Of a DNA stretch of 64,000 nt, positions 16,806 through 25,295 are shown piece after piece. A program made the position numbers and the translations under genes. Origin of the DNA: Pseudoxanthomonas sp. J31 (GTDB taxonomy: Bacteria > Pseudomonadota > Gammaproteobacteria > Xanthomonadales > Xanthomonadaceae); contig NZ_AZNZ01000009.1 in NCBI RefSeq assembly GCF_000510725.1, positions 93,010 to 157,009 on the forward strand, read 5' to 3'. Numbering within the stretch: the stretch's first letter is position 1; the number at the start of each line of letters is the position of its first letter. The notes beneath the pieces are model-generated. The model saw nothing but the letters and a program-made list of their open reading frames with translations, was not told where the DNA came from and did not search any database.

Positions 16806-17552
16806 TCAGCGCACCGGGACGTCGTAGGCGAGGGTCGGATCCGGTTCCGGGTCCAGGGTGTAATGCCACCACTCCCGCGTGTAGTTGCGGAAGCCGCCGG
16901 CCACCATCGCCGCGCGCAGGCGCTGGCGGTTGGCCTGCTGCGCCGGCGCCACCGGGGCGTCGGTGTGCGCGGACGGGTCGAAGAAGTCGAACGGGGTGCC
17001 CATGTCCAGCGGCTCGCAGCGGCCGTCGCCGTCGCAGCGCACCAGGGTCAGGTCGACGGTGGCGCCGCGGCTGTGGCCGGAACTGTCGGCGATGTACTCC
17101 GGCACCAGCGCGTCCTTGTCCACCCGCGGGTACCAACGTGCCTTCTGTCCCGGGTCGTCGTCGGCGCGCGCCCAGTGCATGAAGGCCTGCACCGCACGCA
17201 CCGGGCGGTAGCAGTCGTAGACCAGCAGGCCCAGGCCCTCGGCCTGCAGGTCCTGCTGCACCCGGGCCAGGGCCTCGGCCACCGGCCGCAGCAGCAGGCA
17301 GGCGTTGCCTTCGTAGCCGGGTACCGGCGCACCGGTGAAGTTGTCCGGTCCGGCATAGCGCGCCTCCACGCGGATGCCGGGGGCCAGGGTGCGGACCTCG
17401 ACCAGGCCGGCCGCGGCGGCGTCGCGTGCCGGCGACACCCGCACCGGTTCGCCGCCGGCCACCGCCGGCGCCAGCAGCAGCGCCGCCAGCAGCGCGCACA
17501 GGCGCTCAGGGGCAGTCGCGCTCGCGCACGAAACGGAGGTCCTGGTAGTCAT
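16806..17552 (-). CDS. VanX/DdpX-type D-alanyl-D-alanine dipeptidase
   Basis: Up to 248 residues. The M15D zinc signature SSGHSRGATVDL carries one His and Asp ligands, and EWWHY the last His; YDCYRPVRAVQAF supplies the catalytic Arg region. A signal peptide (CALLAALLLAPAVAGG) implies periplasmic action on D-Ala-D-Ala released from peptidoglycan. The ATG at 17552 overlaps the upstream gene by 47 bases and leaves a long n-region; an in-frame CTG at 17501 would give a neater signal peptide. It lies directly downstream of a serine hydrolase gene in the wall-peptide cluster. Confidence 0.85.
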   Translation of the reverse strand: MTTRTSVSCASATAPERLCALLAALLLAPAVAGGEPVRVSPARDAAAAGLVEVRTLAPGIRVEARYAGPDNFTGAPVPGYEGNACLLLRPVAEALARVQQDLQAEGLGLLVYDCYRPVRAVQAFMHWARADDDPGQKARWYPRVDKDALVPEYIADSSGHSRGATVDLTLVRCDGDGRCEPLDMGTPFDFFDPSAHTDAPVAPAQQANRQRLRAAMVAGGFRNYTREWWHYTLDPEPDPTLAYDVPVR

Positions 17553-19065
17553 AGCTGAAGTCCGCTTCCGGATCGACCTTGGACAGGCGCAGGGTACCCC
17601 CGCCCGCCTCCGGCGGGTGCAGCCAGGCCTCCGCGTCGATGCCGTCGTCGTCCCAGTCCAGCAGCCAGCGCTCGCCCACCCGCATCAGCCGCCCGCGCAT
17701 GCGTGGCGAGCGCACCGAGGCGAAGCCGATGCCGTCGGCGCGCGGGCACAGCGCCACCTCGCCGAACCACGGATCGCGCCAGATCCCGAGCAACGCCGCG
17801 GCCTCGCGGCGCGTGGCCGGGCGCCGCGCGCGGGTGTCCGGCGCCGGCTCGGCCTGGCGGCGCAGGGCGTGTTCGCGCTCCAGCAGGGCGGCGTAGTGGG
17901 CCACGTCCAGGGCCGGATCCGGGCGGGTGTAGCGCTTGGCCAGCACCTGGCCCAGCACCGTGCGCGCGTCCTCGGCCTCGCCGTTGATGAGGATGACGAT
18001 GCCGGTGCGCAGGTCCGGCAGCAGGATCACCGAGGAATACATGCCCGACAGGGTGCCGGTGTGGGCCACCTTCCAATGCCCGTCCATGTCGGACAGGCGC
18101 CAGCCGTAGCCGTAGGCATGGAAGTGGCTGTTGTCCCACTCGCGCATGCGCCGGCCCACCGGCATCGGCATGTGCCCGGTCCACGCCTGCTGGCGCTGCT
18201 CCGCCGACAGCCACGGCTGCGCCGGATCCAGCCAGGCGCCCACCCAGCGCAGCATGTCCTCCAGGCTGCAGCGGATGCCGCCGGCGGCCATCGAGGTGAT
18301 GTCCGGGACCACGCCCCGCTCCGGCGGCGCCGGCAGGTTGCGCCCGTCCACGCGCCGGTGCGGGCGCGCGATCGGGCCGGCTTCGCCGGCGTTCCAGCTG
18401 CCCACGCGGCAGCCGTCCATGCCCAGCGGCGCGAACACCTCCTCGCGCACCAGCTGCGCGTAGGGCTTGCCGCCGGCCGCGGCCGCGACCTCGCCGGCGA
18501 CCACGTACAACAGGTTGTCGTAGGCGTAGCCGGAGCGGAAGCTGGTCACCGGCTCCAGGTGCGCCAGCCCGGCGATGATGTCGGCGCGGGTGAAATCGTT
18601 CGGTTCCGGCCACAGCATCAGGTCGCCCGCGCCCAGGCCCAGGCCGCTGTTGTGCACCAGCAGGTCGCGCACCTGCATGTTGGCGGTGACCCAGGGGTCG
18701 TGCATGCGGAACTGCGGCAGGTGCTTCACCACCGGGTCGTCCCAGCGCAACCGGCCCTGGTCGACCAGCCGCGCCAGCACCGCCGCGGTCATGGCCTTGC
18801 TGTTGGAGGCGATCTTGAACAGCGCCTCCGGCGTCACCGGCTCGCCGCTGCCGGCGGCAAGCTCGCCGCGCGCCACCACCGCGGCGACCTTGCCGTCCTC
18901 GATCACGCCGACCGCGATGCCGGGCAGGTCGTAGCGGGCGACCGCCTCGTCCACCGCGCGCTCGACGAACGCCTGCGCGGGGCCGGGAAGCGTTGCGCCG
19001 GCCACGGCCGACGCGGCAAAAAAAGCGGCCGCAAGGGCGGCCGCAGGAGGGAGGAAACGCAGCAT
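17506..19065 (-). CDS. Secreted serine hydrolase of the beta-lactamase/D-aminopeptidase (S12) class
   Basis: A 519-residue protein with a signal peptide (to AVAGA). The penicillin-binding fold motifs are present: SxxK as SNSK (S87, K90), YxN in YAYDN, and HTG in VAHTGTLSG. A C-terminal extension of about 150 residues is beta-rich. Such enzymes cleave D-amino-acid-containing peptides or esters; the neighbours argue for peptidoglycan peptides. The A-run and palindrome within its signal-peptide codons form an attenuator-like hairpin. It follows the Oar-type receptor gene by 56 bases. Confidence 0.88.
   Translation of the reverse strand: MLRFLPPAAALAAAFFAASAVAGATLPGPAQAFVERAVDEAVARYDLPGIAVGVIEDGKVAAVVARGELAAGSGEPVTPEALFKIASNSKAMTAAVLARLVDQGRLRWDDPVVKHLPQFRMHDPWVTANMQVRDLLVHNSGLGLGAGDLMLWPEPNDFTRADIIAGLAHLEPVTSFRSGYAYDNLLYVVAGEVAAAAGGKPYAQLVREEVFAPLGMDGCRVGSWNAGEAGPIARPHRRVDGRNLPAPPERGVVPDITSMAAGGIRCSLEDMLRWVGAWLDPAQPWLSAEQRQQAWTGHMPMPVGRRMREWDNSHFHAYGYGWRLSDMDGHWKVAHTGTLSGMYSSVILLPDLRTGIVILINGEAEDARTVLGQVLAKRYTRPDPALDVAHYAALLEREHALRRQAEPAPDTRARRPATRREAAALLGIWRDPWFGEVALCPRADGIGFASVRSPRMRGRLMRVGERWLLDWDDDGIDAEAWLHPPEAGGGTLRLSKVDPEADFSYDYQDLRFVRERDCP
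19018..19044 (-). promoter_or_regulatory. Intrinsic-terminator-like attenuator inside the serine hydrolase coding start
   Basis: On the minus strand an 8-bp stem of GCGGCCGC (19037-19044 with 19025-19032), a four-base loop and seven consecutive T (19024-19018) form a textbook terminator. It falls at codons 8-17 of the serine hydrolase. The T-run uses two TTT codons for Phe although TTC would be expected at this GC content. Function as a translation-linked attenuator is inferred. Confidence 0.6.
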
Positions 19066-19121
19066 CACCTGCTCCTCGATGCGGGCCTGTCGTCCATGAT
19101 CGGGCCCGCGTCGTCCGGTTG

Positions 19122-22100
19122 TCAGTACTCCAGCGCCAGCACCAGCTGGCCGTAGCGCGGCGACTGCAGGAAGCGCTCGCGGCCGAAGAACTCGTCGCGG
19201 GTGCCGATGCTCGACTCCAGGTCCTGGTAGACCCAGACCGGGCGCTGGCGGTTGAAGATGTTGTACGCCGACAGCTTGGCCGAGAACCTGGCCGGGCCGA
19301 ACTGGCGCTCGTAGCCCACGCTCAGGCCGACGTCGATGTACCACGGCATGCGCCCGGCGCCGCCGCGCGCGGAATGCTCGTACACCCGGTCCGAGGTGCT
19401 CCAGGTGTCGCCTTCCTGCGGATTGGCGAAGGCCTCCTCCGGGGTGCACTTGTCCACGCACACGAAGTAGCTGTGGTAGAGCTTCCAGTTGTACGGGTTG
19501 CCGACGCCGAAGCCGGTGATCGGGCCGCCGGAGCGGGCGTCCACGGTCGCGCCCAGGCTCCAGTTCCCGGTCAGGGCGTAGGTGCCGCGCAGCTTGACCT
19601 GGTGGCGGTGGTCGTTGGCCAGCGGGCCATGGCCGCGGTAGTTCACGAACGGGTCGTCGAAGTTCTCGGTGCGGCCGGTATCACCGAAGTTGGTGTCGGT
19701 GTTGACCGGGCCCTCGGCGTTGCCCTCGCTCCAGGACAGGGTGTAGGAGGCGTTGAACGCCCACTTGCCATCCCAGGCGCGGTCCAGCTGCAGCTCCAAC
19801 GCCTTGTAGGTGCGCTTGGGCTTGCTCCAGCCGCGCTGGCCGGTCGGGGTCGAGCCCACGTACTCCCACTCGCCGTCGATGTACTCGTAATCGTCCGACT
19901 CGGTCCAGTAGCCACCCTTCGAGGTATCGACGGTGATGTAGCCGTCGTTGCTGCCGTCGCAGTCGGTGTCGCCCCAGATGGTGACGTCCTTGCCCGGGTT
20001 GCCCATCACCCACACGCTGGGCACGCGGCCGCAGTGGGTGGCGGTGATGTTGATGTCGTCGATGGCGTTGTGCAGCTTGCGGTAGATGCCGCGCGCGCCC
20101 CACGACCACTTCTCGCCCAGCACCTGCTGGAAGCCCAGGATCAGCTCGTCCTGGTAGACCGGGTCCATGTCGGCGTCGACCTCGGCGCGCAGGTCGCCGA
20201 CGGTGCCGTCGCCCTGGTCGTCGTCGAAGCCCATGTACTGGCCCAGCACCGGCACCGCGTACTGGACGCCGTCGCGCTCGCGGATCTCCCAGCCGTCGAG
20301 GCCGTAGTAGGTGCGCGCGTCGAGCAGGGCGCCGCCCTGCTTGATGTTGATGACGTTGGCCACCGGCAGGAAGTAGCGGCCGATGTTGCCGAACACCTTC
20401 ATCGTGCCCTGGCCGACCGGGTCCCAGGAGAAGCCCAGGCGCGGCGCCCACATGTCGTCCATCTTGATGTAGGTGCGGCCCTCGGCGTCCTTGTTGTCGA
20501 ACTCCTCGTAGCGCAGGCCCAGGTTGAGCACCAGGTTGTCGGTGATCGACCAGTTGTCCTCGACGTAGTAGGCGCGGTTGGTCGACTCGAACTCGCCGAA
20601 GATCGCGTACTGGCGGGCGCGCACGCAGGCGGTGTAGCCGGCCGGGACCAGGAAGCCGCCGCAGTTGGAGTTGTTGGTCAGCGGGGTGGCGGTATAGACG
20701 TTGTACTGCACGCCGCCGGGACCGGAGTAGACCTGGTCGAGGTCGGAGGTGTTGCGCTCGTCGTCGATGCCGAAGCGCAGCAGGTGGTCGCCCAGGCCCC
20801 ACTCGAAGTCGATCCGGCTCTGCTTGCGCTCGTCGTTGCGGTCGTAGACGGTGGCGTTGTTGGTGCAGCCCAGCGGCACGCCCGGGTCCGGCACGCCGGA
20901 GGCGCGGGTGACGTAGTTGCAGTCCACGTCGTTGGGCGAGCCGGTGACGCTGTTGCGCTCGTTGCGGCCGTGCATCACCTTCATCGACAGGTTGTCGGTC
21001 AGGTACGAGCTCCAGGTCAGCGCCCAGTTGGTGCCGCCGGTCTCCGAGTAGGAGTCGCTGAGCTTCTGCCCGACCTTGCCGCTGTCGAAGTCGTAGGCGT
21101 AGGTGGTGGTGTCGGTGCGGTTCTCGTTGGAGAACGCCATCAGGCTCAGCAGGTTGCGGTCGGTGACCTGCCAGTCCAGGGTGGTGCCCCAGAAGCCGTC
21201 GTCCGAGTCGCCGCGGTTGAACGAGGTGCCGGCGTCGTTGGTGTTCTCCGGCTCGACCTTGCGGCCCTCGTACATGGCGAAGAAGAACAGCCGGTCCTTC
21301 ACGATCGGGCCGGAGGCCCACACGTTAAGGCGCGTGGAGTCGGTCTTGTCCTTGCTGCGGGTCAGGTAGCGCTCGCCGTCCAGGTAGCTGTCGCGCGCCG
21401 AGGACTCCCAGTCCTTCGGGCCCCACACCAGCTTGGAGCCGTAGTGGAATTCGTTGGTGCCGGAGCGGGCCACGGCGTTGACCACGCCGCCGGTGGTGCG
21501 GCCGAACTCCACCGAGTAGCCGCCGGTCTTGACCTGGAAGTCCTCGTAGAAGTCGAACGGCGCCTCGGAGAAGCCGACGCGGTTGTAGAAGTCGGTGACG
21601 TTGAGGCCGTTGACGTAGAACGCGTTCTCGGCCACCGACGAGCCGCCGAAGGAGATGCCGCCGAAGGAGGCGCTGCCGGAAGCCACGCCCGGGGCCAGCA
21701 GCGCCACCGAGGTGACGTTGCGGTCCACCGGCAGGCGCGCCAGCTCCTCGGCGTTGATGTTCATCGCCGACTCGGTGGAGGTCACGTCCACCGGGGTGAC
21801 GAAGCGGGTGCCGACCACTTCGATGCTCTGCAGGGTCGCCGGCTCGGCCGCCAGGTTGACCGAGGCGGTGGCACCGAGGGTGACGGTCACGGTGGCCTGC
21901 TGCCCGCCCTCGGCCTGCACCGTGTAGGTGCCCGGCGGCAGCAACGGCAGGCGGTAGCTGCCGTCCTCGCCGGCGGTGACGGTGCGGGTGAAGCCGGTGG
22001 CCGGGTTGGTGATCGTCACCCTGGCCCCGGCCTCGGCGCGGCCCGCCACCGCGCCGGTGGCGCTCTGCCCCATCGCCATCGGTGCCATCGTGCCCAGGCA

Positions 22101-22151
22101 CGCGCCGAGCGCCATCGCCAGCGCCGCCTTCCTCAGGATCCTGCTGTTCAT
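19122..22151 (-). CDS. Oar-type TonB-dependent receptor
   Basis: A 1009-residue outer-membrane protein. After the signal peptide (to PMAMGQ) comes a carboxypeptidase-regulatory-like beta-sandwich (about 30-105: GAVAGRAEAGARVTITN, PPGTYTVQAEGG), then a plug domain (RNVTSVALLAPGV, YVNGLNVTDFYNRVG, GRTTGGVVNAVARSG) and a large barrel ending in ALEY. This domain order is characteristic of Oar-like receptors abundant in xanthomonads, many presumed to import peptides. It follows the transglutaminase gene by 30 bases and starts with ATG. Its cargo may be muropeptides by context. Confidence 0.92.
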   Translation of the reverse strand: MNSRILRKAALAMALGACLGTMAPMAMGQSATGAVAGRAEAGARVTITNPATGFTRTVTAGEDGSYRLPLLPPGTYTVQAEGGQQATVTVTLGATASVNLAAEPATLQSIEVVGTRFVTPVDVTSTESAMNINAEELARLPVDRNVTSVALLAPGVASGSASFGGISFGGSSVAENAFYVNGLNVTDFYNRVGFSEAPFDFYEDFQVKTGGYSVEFGRTTGGVVNAVARSGTNEFHYGSKLVWGPKDWESSARDSYLDGERYLTRSKDKTDSTRLNVWASGPIVKDRLFFFAMYEGRKVEPENTNDAGTSFNRGDSDDGFWGTTLDWQVTDRNLLSLMAFSNENRTDTTTYAYDFDSGKVGQKLSDSYSETGGTNWALTWSSYLTDNLSMKVMHGRNERNSVTGSPNDVDCNYVTRASGVPDPGVPLGCTNNATVYDRNDERKQSRIDFEWGLGDHLLRFGIDDERNTSDLDQVYSGPGGVQYNVYTATPLTNNSNCGGFLVPAGYTACVRARQYAIFGEFESTNRAYYVEDNWSITDNLVLNLGLRYEEFDNKDAEGRTYIKMDDMWAPRLGFSWDPVGQGTMKVFGNIGRYFLPVANVINIKQGGALLDARTYYGLDGWEIRERDGVQYAVPVLGQYMGFDDDQGDGTVGDLRAEVDADMDPVYQDELILGFQQVLGEKWSWGARGIYRKLHNAIDDINITATHCGRVPSVWVMGNPGKDVTIWGDTDCDGSNDGYITVDTSKGGYWTESDDYEYIDGEWEYVGSTPTGQRGWSKPKRTYKALELQLDRAWDGKWAFNASYTLSWSEGNAEGPVNTDTNFGDTGRTENFDDPFVNYRGHGPLANDHRHQVKLRGTYALTGNWSLGATVDARSGGPITGFGVGNPYNWKLYHSYFVCVDKCTPEEAFANPQEGDTWSTSDRVYEHSARGGAGRMPWYIDVGLSVGYERQFGPARFSAKLSAYNIFNRQRPVWVYQDLESSIGTRDEFFGRERFLQSPRYGQLVLALEY

Positions 22152-22181
22152 CCCCGTGTCTCTCCCACAGTGGTGTTGAGG

Positions 22182-23705
22182 TCAATCCCCGCCCGTCCGC
22201 CCGCCTTCGGGCGGCAGCATCCGCCATTGGAACCGGTAGTCCCACTGGTCGAAGTACAGGTTGCCGCCACCCCATTCGGCCTCGCCCCGCTGCGAGTCCA
22301 CGGTCTCGGAGCGGAAATGGGTCTTGGCGGGCACGAAGTCGCGCGCGTAGTCGTCGTTGAAGGCGATGCGGTAGGCGTCCAGGCCGCCCAGGTAGAACCA
22401 GCGCAGCGCCGGGTCGTCGCTGTCGAGCTGGCCGGTGGTCACGTCCATCGGCAGCCAGCCGTACGGGGCCAGGTACAGCCAGCCCCAGTCGTGCATGTTG
22501 TCGTAGCCGACGTCCTCGTCGGAGTAGGTCCAGCCGGACTGCCAGCGCGCGGGGATGCCGTTGAGCCGCAGCAGGCTGATCAGCAGCAGGGTCTGCTGGC
22601 CGCAGTCGGCATGGCCGGCGTTGAGCGCGTAGTCGCTGATGTTGGAGATGGTCGAGTACTCGCGCGCGCCGGCCCAGGGGATGCGGTCGACCGCGGCGAA
22701 CAGCTTCTGCGCGATGCGGTACGGATTGGTCTCCCCGCCCACCACCTGGCGCGAGAACGCGCGCAGCTGCGGGGTGAACACCACGTGCGGCGGGCGCTCG
22801 GCCAGGTACGGCGCCAGCTCCGGGTCGGTGCGGTCCACCGGCGCCACCTTGTCCGGGTCCACCGCGAAGTGCCGGGCGTACACGGTCAGTTCGTAGGTGA
22901 TGGAGAACTCGGTCGGCTTGCCGGCTTCGGCGCGGCCTTCCAGGTACACGGTGCGCATCGGCGCGTCTTCCGGCGCGACCTGGCCGCCGGCCGGCGAAGT
23001 CCGCACCAGGCGGATGTTTTCCTGCTGCCCCGGGATCGCGCGCGGGTACGGGATCCAGGCGCGCACGGTCTCCCCCGCCGGCACCGCGTCGGCGTCCACG
23101 ACCAGCGACTGGGTCACTTCCAGCCGCCGCGGGGCCACGCTGGTGGCGCCGCCGGCGGCCGCGGCCAGCACCTCGGCGTGGTGCGGATGCAGGCGCTCGA
23201 ACGGGCCTTCGGAGAACGGCCGCACCGGCGGCGCGCGGCGTGCCGCGGCCTCGGGGCTGAGCCGGAACAGGTTGGACACCGAGCGCTTGAACCAGCGGCG
23301 CTCGCCGTCGATGTCCATGTGCTCGACCAGGCCGGCCGCGTCCCAGGCGTCGAATTCGGACTCGCGCAGGTCCGGGATCTGCCGGCGCAGCTGTGCCAGC
23401 ACCGCCGCGCGGTCGAGGCTGAAGTCCAGGCGGATGCGGCGCATGCGCTCGCGCTCGAACTCCAGCGCCCGCCGCTGCGCGGCATCGCCCTGCGACAGCA
23501 GCGCCGCGATCCGGGCCTCGGCCTCGGCGAAGCGGCCGGCGTCCACCGCTGCCACGATCTCCGGCAGCGGATCGCCCGCGCGGGCCTGCACGCTCCCCAG
23601 CGCGAGGCACAGCAGCAGGCCGGCGGCCAGGCGGGATGCGCGCCCGCCGCGGACCGGGGTCCGCGCGTTGGCGTGTGCCGCTGGTTGGCGAGGAGAGGCT
23701 TCCAC
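22182..23705 (-). CDS. Secreted transglutaminase-like cysteine protein
   Basis: A 507-residue protein with a signal peptide (about residues 25-43, ending VQARA). The transglutaminase/protease triad is visible: C368 in GHADCGQQT, H404 in NMHDWGW and D420 in LPMDVT. A large N-terminal region of beta and helical character precedes it. Bacterial members often act as peptidases; the cluster suggests a peptide or wall substrate. The start is GTG at 23705, 25-30 bases behind a good leftward promoter. It leads the leftward half of the divergent cell-wall locus. Confidence 0.85.
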   Translation of the reverse strand: MEASPRQPAAHANARTPVRGGRASRLAAGLLLCLALGSVQARAGDPLPEIVAAVDAGRFAEAEARIAALLSQGDAAQRRALEFERERMRRIRLDFSLDRAAVLAQLRRQIPDLRESEFDAWDAAGLVEHMDIDGERRWFKRSVSNLFRLSPEAAARRAPPVRPFSEGPFERLHPHHAEVLAAAAGGATSVAPRRLEVTQSLVVDADAVPAGETVRAWIPYPRAIPGQQENIRLVRTSPAGGQVAPEDAPMRTVYLEGRAEAGKPTEFSITYELTVYARHFAVDPDKVAPVDRTDPELAPYLAERPPHVVFTPQLRAFSRQVVGGETNPYRIAQKLFAAVDRIPWAGAREYSTISNISDYALNAGHADCGQQTLLLISLLRLNGIPARWQSGWTYSDEDVGYDNMHDWGWLYLAPYGWLPMDVTTGQLDSDDPALRWFYLGGLDAYRIAFNDDYARDFVPAKTHFRSETVDSQRGEAEWGGGNLYFDQWDYRFQWRMLPPEGGRTGGD

Positions 23706-23736
23706 GACGACACTTCCCGGTGCGGTGGTAATGCCG

Positions 23737-23805
23737 ATGTAACACGCACCGGGGGCGCGGTCAATAATTTATTCTTGACGTACTGAATAGCTGGAATAAC
23801 TATTC
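23737..23805. promoter_or_regulatory. Divergent promoter region with AT-rich palindrome, candidate RpiR operator
   Basis: Leftward promoter: TTGACC (23764-23759), 16-base spacer, TTACAT (23742-23737). Rightward: TTGACG at 23775-23780 with a weaker -10 near 23797-23803. An inverted repeat GAATA-AC-TATTC lies at 23794-23805, inside a wider GAATAG/CTATTC pair (23785-23805); another TATTC sits at 23770. This is one of the most AT-rich patches seen in the window. RpiR/MurR-family regulators bind such AT-rich palindromes, and one is encoded downstream. Confidence 0.6.
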
Positions 23806-23839
23806 TTTCGGAACACCCGCCCAAGGGGAGGCCGTCACC

Positions 23840-25285
23840 ATGAAAGCGCTATCCGCGCGGAACACCCCGGTTCGCAAGCGCGTGGCCCGGCTGGCGGCTC
23901 CGCTGCTGGCCAGCCTGCTGCTGGCTGCAGCGCCGGCCTGGTCGCTGTCCCCGGACGCGGACGGGCACACCGCCGTGGTCGGCGTGCGCCTGTCCGACCT
24001 CGACCCGGCCAGCTGGATCGCCAGGCTGGAACAGCCACACCAGCTGCTCCTGGACCGCGAGGGCATCGCCGCGCTCAACGCGCGCATGCGCGCCGAGGAT
24101 CCCTCGATCCAGGACATCGCCGCCCTGCCCGATCCGCTGCCGCGCCAGTTCGTGCGCGCGCAGGTGGAAAAGCTGTCCTCGCCGCCGGCGCGCACCCTTT
24201 ACGACGAACGCGGCCAGCCGGTGCCGGCGCGCACCCTGGCGGCACTGCAGCGCGAGCTGGCGCTGGACGCGATCCCCGCCAGCCGCCCGCTGCGCTACGG
24301 CCTGGTGGTGCACCGCGCCGCGCTGCGCGCGTTCCCGACCTCGCTGCGGGTGTTCTCCTCGCCCGGCGACACCGACATCGACCGCTTCCAGGAATCGGCG
24401 CTGTTCCCCGGCGACGCGGTGGCGGTGCTGCACGAAAGCCGCGGCCGGCAATGGCTGTTCGTGGCCTCCGAGCGCTACTCCGCGTGGATCGAGGCCCGGC
24501 ACGTGGCCATCGGGACGCGCGAGGAAGTACTGGGCTATGCCAGCCGCACGCCGTACATCGTGGTCACCGGCGCCACCGTCCGCACCACCTACACCCCGGA
24601 GGAGCCGCGGGTGTCGGCGCTGCAGCTGGACATGGGCCTGCGCCTGCCGCTGCGCACCGGGCTGGACCCGTCGCGCACGGTCAACGGCCAGCATCCCTAC
24701 GCCTCGCACGTGGTCGACCTGCCGGCGCGCCGCGCCGACGGCAGCCTGGAGTTCGTGCCGGCCCTCGTCCCGCGCTCGGCCGACGTCGCCGCCGACTACC
24801 TGCCGCTGACCCCGGCCAACCTCATCGCCCAGGCGTTCAAGTTCCTCGGCGAACGCTACGGCTGGGGCCATTCCTACGACGCCCGGGACTGCAGCGGCTT
24901 CGTGTCCGAGGTCTACCGCAGCTTCGGCATCCTCATGCCGCGCAACACCCGCGACCAGGCGGTGAGCCCGGCGCTGGACCGGATCGGCTTCGAGCCCGGC
25001 GACGACCCGGCGCGCCGCCAGGCCGCGGTGCGCGGGCTGCAGGTCGGCGACCTCGTCTACATCCCCGGCCACGTGATGATGGCCATCGGCCATCGCGACG
25101 GCATGGCCTACGTCATCCACGACACCAACGGCGGCGGCTGGCGCGGCCCGGACGGCGGCCGCGTGTCCGCCGGCCTCAACGGCGTGTCGCTCACCCCGCT
25201 TGACCCGCTGTTGTTCAACGACGAGCAGACCTACGTGGACCGCATGACCAGCATCCAGCGCGTCCGCCCGCGCCCTTCCCGCTGA
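23840..25285 (+). CDS. SH3-NlpC/P60 endopeptidase (YkfC-like)
   Basis: A 481-residue secreted protein (signal peptide to PAWS, about 35). SH3b-like modules occupy about 150-310, with the NlpC/P60 domain from 325. Catalytic C351 is in DCSGFVSEVYR and H411 in YIPGHVMMAIG, with a third polar residue near VIHDTN. The arrangement matches gamma-D-glutamyl-L-diamino-acid endopeptidases that release L-Ala-D-Glu from stem peptides, which the next gene's epimerase would process. GGGGAGG precedes the ATG. Confidence 0.9.
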   Translation: MKALSARNTPVRKRVARLAAPLLASLLLAAAPAWSLSPDADGHTAVVGVRLSDLDPASWIARLEQPHQLLLDREGIAALNARMRAEDPSIQDIAALPDPLPRQFVRAQVEKLSSPPARTLYDERGQPVPARTLAALQRELALDAIPASRPLRYGLVVHRAALRAFPTSLRVFSSPGDTDIDRFQESALFPGDAVAVLHESRGRQWLFVASERYSAWIEARHVAIGTREEVLGYASRTPYIVVTGATVRTTYTPEEPRVSALQLDMGLRLPLRTGLDPSRTVNGQHPYASHVVDLPARRADGSLEFVPALVPRSADVAADYLPLTPANLIAQAFKFLGERYGWGHSYDARDCSGFVSEVYRSFGILMPRNTRDQAVSPALDRIGFEPGDDPARRQAAVRGLQVGDLVYIPGHVMMAIGHRDGMAYVIHDTNGGGWRGPDGGRVSAGLNGVSLTPLDPLLFNDEQTYVDRMTSIQRVRPRPSR

Positions 25286-25295
25286 GAAAGCCCAA

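Noticed and set aside
18993..23786. Rightward open frame of about 1,600 codons
   Set aside because: Antisense to the Oar-type receptor and the transglutaminase gene; no recognisable domain.
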